Positions 9,470 through 21,175 of a stretch of DNA of 64,000 nucleotides are shown in pieces. The notes beneath the pieces are model-generated. The model saw nothing but the letters and a program-made list of their open reading frames with translations, was not told the origin of the DNA and made no database searches. Both the position numbers and the translations under genes were made by a program. Position 1 is the first letter of the stretch. The number at the start of each line of letters is the position of its first letter. This DNA is from Acheta domesticus (lineage: Eukaryota; Arthropoda; Insecta; Orthoptera; Gryllidae), in contig JAHLJT010002630.1 of assembly GCA_031308135.1 (NCBI GenBank), forward strand, positions 94,036,141 to 94,100,140. The letters run 5' to 3'.

Positions 9470-11439
9470 CTGCACACACACGCACCAACTTAGCGGTCGC
9501 TCGTAAAGCCTACGCCATTCTGCTCATTTCGCATCGGCACTGAAATGGCATGTGCCGAACCGAATGGAAAATGTACAGAAATGTTATGCACTCATCATTT
9601 GTTCTTACAAACAATATATGGGTTGACTATCTCTCACTTCCTGGAAGCGAGTATATCAAAAATGTGTATAAATGGATCGTGTATAACGCGTTGTATTGAT
9701 AACAGTTATTCAAAGATTTGTGACTCACAACTTAACCAATATTACTTGTTTAAAATATTTACTTAAGTTACAAAATATCTATTAATCCAGGTTTGGGAGT
9801 GAATGTACAAAAAATATTTGTGATTCAACGGAAAATATGAAGTGATTAAAAGCGATAAAAAATTTTTCAACCAATTTGCTTTGTGAAGTGCGATAAAGTG
9901 TGGTGAAGTGGTAAAAGTATTAGAAGCAAAAGAAAAAACTACATGATAGTGTGCAGAGGGTAAAGCGTGATGGTGAAAAATATAGGAACTTATCCTTTCG
10001 CTACAGAAGCAGTTCTACGTAAAATATTCTATATTCTATTAAATATTCTATAGTCTATCCCTAGTTTAAAAGACGATTACAAAAATCACTTTACCAAATC
10101 TGACCTCATAGGTCCACCGTTATTTAAATTTTGTGTGAATATTGTGAAAAAAATAATACATTTTTCACATGTAAGATAATTCGTGATTCTGTAGAAAAAT
10201 TGCTCAAATTGTTGATTGCGTTTTTCTAAAAAATTCAAAATGTTATTGAACCTGCGGACAGGCCACATTCCAAGCAAAAGCTTGGAATCAATGTTTTATT
10301 GTTTAAATCTCTTTTATTCTCAACCATGTCTTCGTGTGGTAATTTGAGTGAGAACAATAAAAGTAATATTTCATTTTCCTTGAACAAAAAAAAACAACAC
10401 TTTTCCGCAGTGTATTTAATTAAAATATTAAAGAACAATAAAACATCGTCGTAAATGGCGATTTTCGTTGAAAAAGTTGGAGCCGTTTTAAAGAAATGAC
10501 GTTTAAACGGTACTAAATCCAAAATTTGAAGCTCTTTTTCACAAAAAACTTCTGAGTTTTCGAAAAGCATGCAAGAAGTCATTTGAAGCGCATACACTCA
10601 CAAATACTATAGTGTTTACAAATTGCTGGAAATGTGCACATTATAGGGGTGGAAGATCTTTCAAAAAAAGTTCATTTATTTAATTTTTGAAAAAACAAAA
10701 AAATACCCCGAATTGAGCTTTACGTCATATAAAAGAGTGTATCCGTTCCAAAAATTTGAAGAAAACATTTGGAGCCATTTATGAGAAAATGGCGTTTGAG
10801 CTTTTCTGAAAATGCGGAATTATGTGCTAGTTTTCACAGAAAATAGTTGAGTTCTCTAATAAAGTTGATCTAATAATAGTTGAGTTCTCTAATAATATTC
10901 TTCTAATAAAGGCAATTTTATTATTATTATTATTATTATAGTTCTCGAGAGACTTGAACAGGGTGGTTTGAACAGGGTCGAAACGTGCGCATTGGCGCCT
11001 AATTTTCATCTTTGAAAAAGGATTATTTCTTGATAAATATCAATTCTATATACTTCAAATGACTAGAAATCAGAAAAAAACAATAATTTGTATCAATGCT
11101 TACATCCATACGACACCCTCAAAACCATGCCTTTTAGCCGAGGAAAAACTCAGCCACTCAAGCAGTGAAAATACACATTACTTTCATTGTTTGTAACTTT
11201 TTCCCTAATCAACTTTTCCTCTTCCAGGAATTGTGTGCGCTTTTATATACTGTTCTAAATACATTAAAGCCTTTGCAGTGTCAATTATTTTTATTTTTAA
11301 TTTAATTAAGCCTTACGTAATTAAGGTATGCAAAAACCTCTTATTCCGTTTACTAAGTAAATTTTCACAGGCAATTAAACAAAAACACGAAAAACCACAT
11401 CACTGAAATTAATATATTTTATTAAGTGAACACTATTGA

Positions 11440-12740
11440 ACACTTTTCAGTTGAGATCAGCTGTCCCGGTCTGCCCCTCTCAAAATTATGACCGTTTAAA
11501 GTTTACGTTAATGGTGCTTGGAAAGAGCATTATTACCTCCGGACATAATACCAAGAACGTTTACTTCTTGAAAATGTTTAATGTTCTCAACTTTCGGATT
11601 TCCATTAATTGCATAATATTTTCAATTTCTTTTCAAATACATTCCTTCTTTTAATTTGCCAAATTTCATTGTTTTTCAATAAATTTAAACAGGAAATTGA
11701 GATTTGCAGAACTGAAATATGCAATAAGTGAAATTTGACAAGCAATAACATTAAAACCTCCAAAACATCTCTTTGAAATTAAAGTATGTTATTAAATAAA
11801 CATTCGTTGACAACAACTACCTTGGCCAACCTCTTTCAAAATGGCGTCTATTTAAACTGTACATGACGAGAATAAAAAGAAGCGTGATTTTCATTAATTA
11901 AGTGATCTTTGACCTGAAATTACATAAAAACAAATAAAAACACTTCCATGAAATTAATAACTATTATTAAATGGACATTTGTTAATGTTTTTTCGTTAAC
12001 AGGAGCCTTTTCGGCTGGCCCCTTTTAAAATGGCGACTATTTTAAGTTTACATGACGAGGTATGAAAAAAAGCGTCATTTTTGTTAATTAAGTCATTTTT
12101 GACGGGTAATTACACGAAAACACCCAAAAATATTTCCATGAAATTAATAGCCATTATTAATTAGACATTTGTTAATGTTTTTTCGTTAACAACAGCCGCC
12201 TCGTCTGGCCTCTTATAAGATGGCTACCGTTAAAAGTTTACTTGATGTTTGAAGTAAAGCGCCATTTCCAAAACTAAGTGATCTTTGACGGGCAATTACT
12301 GGAAAACAACAAAAATATTTCTGTTTTATTAATAACTATAATTAATTGGACATTTGTTAATGTTTTTTCGTTAATAACAACCGCCTCAGCCTGCCTCTTT
12401 TAAAATAGCGACCGTTTAAAGTTTTCATGACGAGATTTGAAAGAAAGCACCTTATCGAAAAGTAAGTGATTTTTGACGAGCAATTACACAAAAACAACTA
12501 AACACACTTTCATGAAAGTAGTAAATGTTATTAAGTGGACATTTGGTAATATATTTTCGTTAACAAGAGTCACCTTGGCCTGCTCTTTTGAAAATGGTGG
12601 AAGTTTAAATTTTAAATGACCTTTGAAAAAAGTGCCATTTCAATTAACTAAGTGGTCATTGACTAGCAATTGTAAAACACCATAGAAACATATCTCCGTG
12701 AATTAAATATTTGATATTAACTGAACAACTGAAAAAAAAT
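11440..12740. repeat. Tandem repeat, ~188-bp unit
   Basis: The anchor 'aaaatggcga...gtttaaagttta' recurs at about 11481, 11837, 12026, 12215, 12401 and 12590. Spacing is 186-189 bp, with one decayed copy in the 11.64-11.83 kb gap. Each unit also carries 'catttgttaatgttttttcg', 'gtgatctttgacgggcaatta' and 'ttcatgaaattaataa'. It is diverged satellite-like DNA with no coding potential. Confidence 0.75.
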
Positions 12741-12989
12741 TTCGTCACCCGGAATTGCCTCTCTCTGTGGAAGTGCAGTCAGCAGTCGATGCGTCAGCGC
12801 TGGATGTCATGCCAGAGGTGGCATAATAAATAAATAAATAAACAATATAAATTAAGTGGAATATTATTATTTCACATCTAGAACATGTTACGTTAGATTC
12901 ATACTCAAAAAACCGTTTTAAAATCACTAAATAAATAGTTATTTAACTTACCATTCTATGCGCGCGTTTCGAACCCGTTCAGACCACCG

Positions 12990-14490
12990 TGCGACGTGGG
13001 AAATAAGTCAAAAAAATTAAGTTTTTGTAATTTTTGAAAAAAACAAAAGAACAGAGCAATATGGCAATTATGTCATTTCAAAGAGTACATTTAGCACCAT
13101 CCCTACCAAAAGTTTAAAGAAAAAATTTGGAGCCGTTTTCGAGAAAATCTAGTTTTTGTAATTTTTTAAAATTGCAAATAATGCACGCAATATTGCGCAA
13201 AATCTATGACCTTAATGACAGAACTCACTTTGGAGAACAAATTTATTTGGAGGAATAATCTCTATCTTCAATTTGTTGAAAGACGCTGAAAAAAATTGAA
13301 ACTATTGAAATTTTCGAAAATTCAGAGTTAACCGTGAAAATGAGACGTATGCCACCTTAATAAGTATATATTGCTCTATTCTTACAAGAAATTTAAAGAA
13401 AAAAATTGGAGCCGTTTTTGCGAAAATTTTGAAAATGACCAGGGGGCTTCATGTAAAGTACCGCCAAATTTTTAAGAAAGATTTTAAAAAAAGCAGCGCC
13501 TAGAGTGAACGCAGATTGACCGGGGAATATTCATTTTGGAAGAAATTTCAAGTATGGTTTAAGCGCTAGTGTTGTTTACAGTCTGACGGATGGACCGACA
13601 GACAGACGGACGGACGGATGGACGTTTTGAAAAAACTTTTTTTCGGTATAAGGGACCCCAAAACGTGTATTTCCGTTGAAATCTCTAACTCGATTTTCCG
13701 CAGCATTACATTACTTTCCCTAAACTACGTATATTACGCCGTATATACCTACGTATACGGGAAAGTAAAATTTGGAGTGGATTTTAAGAAAAAAAAATAT
13801 ATAAAAGAATGAAAAATTGCTTATATTTCGCAGAAAATTACCCGAAAACTAGTCATATTTTTGAAATGTTAAACGTGATATTATTTCAACATCGGTCTTT
13901 AAAGAGCAGATTTCATTAAGGAAAAAACCTCTTTCTTCAATATCGTAGTTGTAGGAAGACGCCCGAAATTAATTGCACTTATGCAATTTTCGCAAAATCA
14001 GGGATATTAAAAAACATACATAGACCTGTACCATTCTCCATTCTCTCCAATTCTTGATCGTCCTTTACGCTATCCTAGGAGAAAGTTTAATCAAAAAATT
14101 TGCAGCCATAGTTGAGAAAATTTTGAAAAAGTTTTTGAGGCTTCATGTAAAGTACTCTTTAAAATCAAAATATATGCTTGAAACTACTCAAGCCTTGATC
14201 GTTCGGGTAATATCAGTTTTGGAGAAAATTAGCTGAACGTTTGAGGCGCTAGCGTTGACCAGAGACGGGCCGACAGACGTTTTGCCGTCAATGCATTTTT
14301 CGGTATCAAAATTCCCACATAAAACGGATACTGGCTATATGATGTGTTAGAGGAAGTAATTTACTATAAGTAGGAAGAGGATTTTGCAACATTTTTGTTG
14401 AGGGCACGACAATGATTTCCTGACGAAAATTCCCCGTTTTCCGCTGTACGTTTACAATACTTTCTTTTCATACATGGGTAATGGCAAGAA
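12990..14490 (+). repeat. Unclassified dispersed repeat (GACGGACGG family)
   Basis: This DNA contains 'gacagacggacggacgg', 'gacgttttg', 'tttttcggtat...gaccc', 'cgcagcattacat', 'ggcaagaaagta' and 'gttgtaggaagacg'. The same phrases occur in plus orientation at 25375-26047 and 57740-58080, and in minus orientation at 21600-22620 and 54280-55750. No intact ORF is recognised. At least two partial copies may be joined here, since the motif block recurs near 13590 and 14270. Confidence 0.6.
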
Positions 14491-15528
14491 AGTAAAAATG
14501 TAATAGTGATTTTATTCCAGGCGATTTTTATCTCTGACTGATTTAAAATTTGAAGATATGCCAAGTTTTTTTTGTATTGGTTAAATTGAAAGTTCTTTTT
14601 AAAATAAAAATAATTGAATTTCAAAGTTTGCGTAGTCGAATAAATAAAAAAAATGATACTGAATAATAAAAATATGTTCGAAAAATTTCCAAGATATGTT
14701 TTGTAAGATATTTGTTAGGCTTTCGGTGAAAATTGGACTCAAGACTTGGTGGAAATTGAACTCATTAAATACTTTTTAATTCATTACTTTTTGATTTAAT
14801 CACGGAAAGTATAATATAATATCAGATCTAACGTCATTATTTGTAAGAATAATTAGGTAACCTAAAGTCGAAAACTCTGTACTTTATTTAACATTAATCT
14901 AATTATCTTTTCGTAACTATAATGCTCCCCAATTATACGTTAATATAGTTGCTCATTACACAGCTTACATATCACGCTATTCCAGGATGCCTATTCAATT
15001 CAACACAAATCGTGTATTGTTATTTTATGATTCGCTCATTGAATACCTTTCTTACAAATGACCAAAGATTCTGGCGGCTACCAATTATCGCACTACAATG
15101 CAACACTAACAATTCTATACCACTTATCAAAATTAAGGAAGAAAAAATAATCTATTCATATTCAAATTTACTTGTAACGCATTTATAAATCATTTACTAC
15201 TCTTCTGTGCACAAAGAGGAAGCAAAATTATAATAAGGGTGTGTGATGCGTAACAAAATGTACAAAGTTAAAAGGAGACACACAATTCAGACGAACTCTC
15301 TTCCCCTTGTGACGTCACAGCTGCCACTACTCAAACGAATCTCTTGAAGATCGAGTCCATCTTTGCACTGTTCCACACACGAGTATATTTACTAAATCCT
15401 CTTATTCTTTCTATTGAATTTCACTAATAAAACCAATGAGCTAACACATTCGCCTGCTGGAGAAGCAGAATCATCTATTGAAAAACGCCTTTTGTTGCGG
15501 GCTGCGGCAGCCTGTGATGAGGACTCAC

Positions 15529-15597
15529 CTGTTGAGATCAGCGAATGGGAACCAGCGGTCTGACGGGCCCTTTAATACTCAGCCTACATTGTTATCA
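15529..15597 (-). promoter_or_regulatory. Candidate promoter and 5' UTR exon of the aminopeptidase gene
   Basis: On the minus strand the order is: WGATAR site CTGATAAC (15591-15598), TATA-like TATTAAA (15577-15571), an initiator-like CCCATTC with A at 15546 (31 bases from the first T of the TATA box), then a splice donor AACAG|GTGAGT after 15529. TATA at -31 with an arthropod-type initiator is canonical spacing, and CAG|GTGAGT is a consensus donor. GATA sites are common in gut-expressed genes, which would suit an aminopeptidase N. The implied first exon is only ~18 nt, and the link to the gene 6 kb away is inferred. Confidence 0.45.
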
Positions 15598-15599
15598 GA

Positions 15600-16640
15600 A
15601 ACGTCCCTCGAATCTTTCCTCCCCGCCACATGGTCCCGTGTACATCACCTCCCCTTCCTCCCCTCCACCGCCCACACAACAGCGCCTGTCCACTCGGGAG
15701 TGAAGCCGCTGATACTTACGTGATAGCTCGGACATCACGATTCGTACAATATAAGATACGGATTTGGAGATAACCTGTGATTTTCAGTGGCCGCACCGGA
15801 ATGATGGATTCCTGTTAGGTCTGGACACGTGAGTTATCAAAGGGGCTCTTGATGTGAGGAGACGAGATACGGAAAATACTCATCCAAAAATTCTGGCATT
15901 TTTTCAGAAATTGTAAATATCCATTTGATGCATTAAGTGCTTCAATCAGATGCAGACAATTTCGCGAAATGTTGTGCAATAAATACTAGTCAAAATAAGT
16001 TGAATGCAAATTCACTAGAAATTGTGATTAGCTAGTTCCACACTACAAAATAGGCATTTTCGGAAATCTGCAGGAAATGCGTCACTCTTTTGTAATTAAA
16101 TTACACATGATCACAAATGAAACTAAGTCAAGACTGAGAGAGAAATGACTTAGGTTTAGCATATGCTACAAAAGAAGGCCCACACTGCGCACGTAATTCT
16201 TTCAAAGGTACTCTTCCGTCATTCCCTAGAAATTGATCGGAAGAAAAGACGAAAACGGTCGACCAGAGCAGCCGAGCGAAATTATCATTCTATAAGTGCT
16301 AGCACCCAATCCTGCTACATAGATTGTATGAATTTTACATCAGAAACAGTTAAAACTACACATGATGCCGAAGTAAATAGGTCGGATTCAGTCCTTGTGT
16401 CGAGGAGAATTCGAACGGGTACAAATGATTCGGTCGGATACACCAATAAATGAATAGAACCACAAACCGGAAAAGAATTTTATGAATTACACTGAAATAG
16501 GTTAATTGAACCAGGAAAGAACGTGTTCCTCCAAATTGAACGAGAAGGGGCATGGGTGAACAGGAAAACAATATGGGAGTGGTGACAACACCATAAAATG
16601 ATGACCGCCAATTAATAAAGACCGCATGTCCATCCATTAA
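15600..16640. other. Unassigned DNA between the promoter candidate and the minisatellites
   Basis: Mixed-composition sequence with no recognisable gene. A second strong donor-like GTAAGT occurs on the minus strand near 15720, following ATGTCCGAGCTATCAC. It could end an alternative first exon, but there is no further support. Confidence 0.4.
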
Positions 16641-16649
16641 CTCGTGAAG

Positions 16650-17620
16650 ACCATATGTCCAACCACAAAGCGGTGTGGTGGAAACCAGAAAGCGGCGTCG
16701 TTCAATATATGCAGCACTAATATAGTGTGAGTCTACAGATTAAACCAGAAAACAAAGAGGTCTACATGTTAAATCAGTAAGCACTCTTAGACTATAAAAT
16801 TAGCCAGGAAGCACGGACGAATACTTGTTGCACCAGAACCCGATGTGGACGTGTAGAACAGGAGCCGAAACGAAATGGAGGGTCTATGGAGAGATGAAGA
16901 TAGCAGGATGTCTGTATAGGGCGAAACAAAAAGCGAAGTGGAAATATAGAGTGAATCAAAAAGCGGAGTGGGTCTATAGAGTGTAAGAGAAAGCTTAGTG
17001 TATTTGTAGAGTGAAGCAGAAAGCAGAGTGGGATCTATAGTGTACAGTAAAACAAAAATCCAAGTGACTCTATAGAGTGAAATAGAAAGTGAAGTGGCTC
17101 TGTAGAATAAAGCAGAAAGCGAATTGGCTAAGTCGAGTAACGCACAAAGCGAAGCGGGTCTGTAGAGTAACGCAGAAGGCGAAGTAGCTCTGTGGGGTAA
17201 GGCAGAAGGCGAAGCAGCTCTGTAGAGTAACGCAGAAGGCGAAGTAGCTCTGTAGGGTAAGGCAGAAGGCGAAGTAGCTATGTAGAAAAAAGTAGAAAGC
17301 GAAGTGGGTCTGTAGAGTAACGCAGAAGGCGAAGTAGCTCTGTAGGGTAAGGCAGAAGACGAAGTAGCTATGTAGAGAAAAGCAAAAAGCGAAGTGGGTC
17401 TGTAGAGTAACGCAGAAGGCGAAGTAGCTCTGTGGAGTAACGCATACAAAGAAGTGGGTAAGTAGAGTAAGGCAGAAAGCGAAGTGAGTCCGTTGAGTAA
17501 AGCACAAGGCGAAGTATCTCTGTAGAGAAACGCAGAAGGCGAATTAGCTCTGCAGAGTAAGACAGAAAGCGGGGTGGCTCTCTAGAGCAAGGAAGAAAGC
17601 CAAGTGTGCTTGTAGAGTGG
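16650..17620. repeat. Minisatellite, 30-bp unit
   Basis: Units of the type 'ggcgaagtagctctgtagag' plus 'taacgcagaa' repeat about every 30 bp. They are cleanest at 17080-17600 and progressively degenerate leftward to about 16650. Because the unit is a multiple of three without stops, three minus-strand frames stay open for 130-220 codons with a ten-residue period (Leu/Tyr/Arg/Phe/Ala-rich). This is repeat structure rather than a protein gene. Confidence 0.85.
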
Positions 17621-17709
17621 TCGTAGCGCGGTGCGGATGCCGCGCTCGGGCAGCGTACGACGCAGGGGGCGACCGCCTTACGAGGGCGCGTGTGTGTTGT
17701 GTGTTGCAG

Positions 17710-17826
17710 GCGCGCGCGGCTGGACGCGGGCCCTCTGCTGGACAGCTCCGCAGCGCGCCACAAGCTGGCGGTGCGACCGCGCCGCCGCCACGCCGACCCG
17801 CGCCAGCGCCCGGCGCCCGACGAGAG
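17710..17826 (+). CDS. Single exon resembling the CRACD/KIAA1211 (DUF4592) conserved block
   Basis: A 117-bp exon lies between a good acceptor (gtgtgttgtgtgttgcag) and a good donor (GAGAG|GTACGC), entering with one base and leaving with two. The open frame gives RARLDAGPLLDSSAARHKLA followed by VRPRRRHADP and ends APDER. The segment ARLD..SAA+HKLAV+P++ matches what I remember of the conserved region of vertebrate CRACD/KIAA1211, a capping-protein inhibitor acting on actin dynamics. GC content is far above the surroundings. It is hemmed in by a 30-bp minisatellite on the left and ~125-bp units on the right. No companion exons were found, so gene extent is unknown. It could also be a retained or dead exon. 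Confidence 0.55.
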
Positions 17827-17869
17827 GTACGCGCCCCCTCAACGCCCTCGCTCACGGCGAGGCCCGCGC

Positions 17870-18655
17870 CCTGGCCCATGACCACGCCCGCGGGCGCCCA
17901 CGACCGCGCCTTGCCCATTCTCATGTGCTCGGCGAGACTCACGCACATGTTCATGCTCACACCCATGAGCACCTTCCCACTCGCGGACACACCAAAACTC
18001 ACGCTCCTGCCCCCCTGCGCCCACGACAATGCCTTGGCCCATTCTCATTTGCTCGGCGAGACTCACGCCCATGTTTATGTACACACACACACACGCACGG
18101 CCACTCCCAAACTCAAGTCCCTACCTTCGAGGCGACCACGACCATGCCCTTGCCCATTCTCATGTGCTCGCCAAGAATAACGCCCATGTTTATGCTCACA
18201 CCCATGACCACCCACCCATGGGTGCCCGCGCCCAAACTCACGCCCCTGCCCCCGCTGCGCCCACGACCACGCCCTTGCCTATTCTCATGTGCACGGCAAG
18301 ACTCACGCCCATGTTCATGCTCACACCCATGACCACCCAACCACGTGTGCCCACGCCCAAACTCACGCCCCTGCCCCCGCTGCGCCCACGACCACGCCTG
18401 GGCCCAGCGACCCAGCCTGCGCCCAGCGCCAGGGCCCACGACCACGCCTGGGCCCATTCTCATGAGCACGGCGAGACTCACGCCCATGTTCACACCCATG
18501 AGCACCCTCCCACTCGCGGACACACCAAAACTCACGCTCCTGCCCCCCTGCGCCCACGACAACGCCTTGGCCCATTCTCGTGTGCACGGCGAGACTCACG
18601 CCCATGTTCATGCTCACACCCATGAGCACCCTCCCACTCGCGGACACAATCCCAA
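17870..18655. repeat. Minisatellite, ~115-175-bp units (mostly ~125 bp)
   Basis: The anchor 'cccattctcatgtgc.cggc' followed by 'gagactcacgcccatgtt' occurs at about 17913, 18038, 18153, 18278, 18453 and 18571. Units contain many short CTCACGCCC / CACCCATG steps. Long open frames on both strands (His/Pro/Thr-rich on the plus strand, Gly/Val/Met-rich on the minus strand) come from the repetition and show no domain. Confidence 0.85.
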
Positions 18656-19655
18656 AATTACTCCTTGTTCAGGCGTCGCCTACGCGCACACCCATGTCCA
18701 TGGCCATTGCGGGGCTCACTGGAAGGCCCTTGTCCAAGCTCTTTTCACGACGGTGCGCACACACATGACAACACCCACGCGTCCCCACGTTCAAAATGAT
18801 TGCCCTGTTCAGGCGTCACCAACGCCAACACTCACGTCCATGTCCATTACAGGGCTCACTGGAAGGCCCACAACCAAAATCTTTTGCATGACGGTGCCCA
18901 CAACCATGAAAACACCTGCGTGCTCCCATGCTCAAACTGACTTCTGCGTTCGAGCGTCGCCAATGCCCACACTCACATCCATAGCGAATTACAGGGCTCA
19001 ATGGAAATCTCACGCTCAAGCTCTTTTTCACAACGTTCCCCACACCCATGACTCACGTCCAAAATTATTGCACTGTTCAAACGTCACCAACGCCAACACT
19101 CACGTTCATGTCCATTGCAGGGCTCACTGAAAAGCCCACGCTAAAACTCTTTTTCACGAGGATGCCCATAGCCATGAAAATACTCGCGTGCTCCCATTCT
19201 CAAACTGACTCCTACGTTCAGGCGTAGCCGACGCCAACACTCACGTCTATCGACACTCACGTCACTGGAAGACCATCGCCCATACTCTCCTTTACGACGA
19301 TGCTCATACCCGCGACAATACCCAACATGCTTAACCCCAAACTCACGTCTAGGCCCACTCTGCGCCCACGCCCACACCTTAGCCCAGTTTTATGCTCATC
19401 GTAAGACTCCCATCTATGCTGAAGTCTATGATGGTGCCCACATTCATGGCAACATCCGTGTGCGCCCACGCCCTATCTCACGCTTCTGCCCACGCTGAAC
19501 CCATTCCCACACCTCTGCTCGTTCCCATGCGCCCGGCCAGGCTCACGCCCATGACGATACCAACGACGATTCCCATATCCACGATAACCCGCCTGCGCGC
19601 CCACGCCCAATATCTTTCATTTGCCCGCGCTGTACCTTTGCCCATTCCTTCTGTT
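18656..19655. repeat. Minisatellite, ~140-bp units
   Basis: The anchor 'ggcgtc.cc.acgcc.acac' recurs near 18669, 18811, 18951, 19080 and 19220. It is accompanied by 'catgtccattgcagggctca', 'ctggaaggcc' and 'ctctttttcacgacg'. It is related in composition to the preceding ~125-bp array, and decays toward 19650 where ordinary AT-rich DNA resumes. Confidence 0.8.
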
Positions 19656-20029
19656 CACGATACTTTTTTTTTTCAAAAAAAACAACAAAACATTTTCATT
19701 AATTTCTGAAAACTATGGCGTATTTGTGTTTATTAATTAATATTCAAAGAACAATCATAATTTTGTCGAGTTTTTGTGTTTATATCACTCATTTGAGTTC
19801 TATAATTAAAATTGGAAACACACTTTCTGTGTTATCATATTAAATCATCAATATTTTAAACATCTATTATTTGTCGCTTGAAGGCCCATCGACCTCGAAA
19901 ATCTTTTAGGTGGTCGGCGATGTTTCAATAAAATTTGCCACCACTAGATGTGAGATGCTGCTTCTAGAATTTTCCTACAGAAAAGTGTGAATTAGACTGC
20001 GAAAATAGGAATTAACTGCTCTGTTTGCA

Positions 20030-20380
20030 GTTTTCCGCAGGGTCTCTGTTCAATTCCAGGCGAATGTCAGTGCTGTATCGTAACAAATGGGCCACGGACC
20101 TCTTTCTTGCCCTGTCCTCACTCCTTACACAGGTTTACACTTACATGCACAACACTAATATACTTATTGGTAGAACAAACGGGTGCTTAGAGCTTGTCCC
20201 GGCTGGAGAGCTTGTCCCGGCCTGATGATGGGCGATACCTAGGTGTGGAAAACCTAAATCCCGCAAGTCGACGGGTAGATGAGCGCATGATTTATTCATC
20301 CACCGGGGGAAGCCACCTATCGTTATTAAAACATGCACTTCCCTTACAGGACTAATAATCCTATCAATTGATCCGCTCCG
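20030..20380 (+). repeat. SINE family copy, head-truncated
   Basis: Contains 'ccaggcgaatgtcagtgc', 'aacaaatgggccacggacc', 'ttgccctgtcctcactcctt', 'gagcttgtcccggctgg', 'tgggcgatacctagg' and the tail 'cttacaggactaataatcc'. This is the same family as the copy at 38150-38680, with a local duplication of the 'gagcttgtcccgg' segment. Confidence 0.75.
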
Positions 20381-20817
20381 AATTACGAAATAATCAATTG
20401 AATTACTTTCGGTTCGGAAAGAGGATCCCCTGAAATTCTGTTCAAGGTATTATTTCGATTTTCCTGTGCCGCTTAGATTGCTTCCAGATGAAAAATTTGG
20501 GTTTGGTCTATGGGTCAAGTAATTAGTTGAGCAAATCGGTCGCTTTTTCCCCTGCAAGAAGTTGTTTGTATCGCTTTTTCCTCCAGTACACGAATTGTGG
20601 GACCACAAATTTTATATTCCCGTGTATAATTGAATTGAAATCAGACTTGTGATTCGTTACTTCATGTGTCTTTCCTTTCATTCATGAAGTTTCTGATGGT
20701 CACAGGTTAAAACGACTTGTCAAACGACCCCCGCGCAAGCTTCTTGCTCGCGGGCGGAGCTCCTGCGAGCACCAGCTACTTCCCCTGACTCCTCTCTCAT
20801 TCCCCCCCCCCCAAGTC

Positions 20818-21175
20818 TAGCAACGGCGATGGTGTAACGGTTACCGTATCGGACTGTTATACCCAAGTTCGCGGGTTCAAAACCGATCGAAGCCGTGGAT
20901 TTTTAAGGGCGAAAAATTCCTTCGTACACCTTCCTTCAGAGGGGAAATAAAGCCGGCTGTCCCATGTTAGTAGACTGCATGTAAAAGATCCTCAAGCCTA
21001 TATTACGCCTCTGAGCTAAATTCAAATCGCCTGTTTCGTCGCCCAAGGAATACCTTCTTTCTGCGCTAGGTGGTGAAGGGAGCGTAGCGAAATTTGCATG
21101 GTCAGACGGAAGAGCAGACCTCATAGCCTGAGTCTCACCACGCAAAATAAGGCAATTCAATTCAATTCTACTAAG
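20818..21175 (+). repeat. Second tRNA-derived SINE family
   Basis: It begins with a tRNA-like head. The A-box region 'tggtgtaacggttaccg' is followed ~45 bases later by the B-box 'gggttcaaaaccg'. A non-tRNA body follows ('cggctgtcccatgttag', 'catgtaaaagatcctc') with an AATTCAATTCAATTC tail near 21170. The cloverleaf after the head is not needed to explain the sequence, so I call it a SINE rather than a functional tRNA gene. Confidence 0.7.

Larger units (their letters stand above)
9470..15528 (-). other. Putative first intron of the aminopeptidase gene, or upstream DNA
   Basis: AT-rich DNA with no supported coding exon. It contains a ~188-bp tandem repeat (11440-12740) and a dispersed repeat (12990-14490). 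A branch-point-like 'cgctaag' and a TG-rich tract precede the acceptor at 9470 on the minus strand. If the promoter candidate at 15529-15597 is right, this is a 6-kb first intron. Otherwise it is intergenic. Confidence 0.45.

Noticed and set aside
16787..17763. Minus-strand open frames of 131-220 codons with a ten-residue period
   Set aside because: Produced by the 30-bp minisatellite; several frames are open at once, and there is no homology or signal.
17544..19130. Overlapping long open frames on both strands (His/Pro/Thr-rich and Gly/Val/Met-rich)
   Set aside because: Low-complexity readings of the ~125- and ~140-bp minisatellites; no domain or consistent codon pattern. Only 17710-17826 has exon structure.
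20821..20895. Possible tRNA gene (A- and B-box like sequences)
   Set aside because: The arms do not form a convincing full cloverleaf and the sequence continues into a SINE body and tail, so it was called a SINE head.
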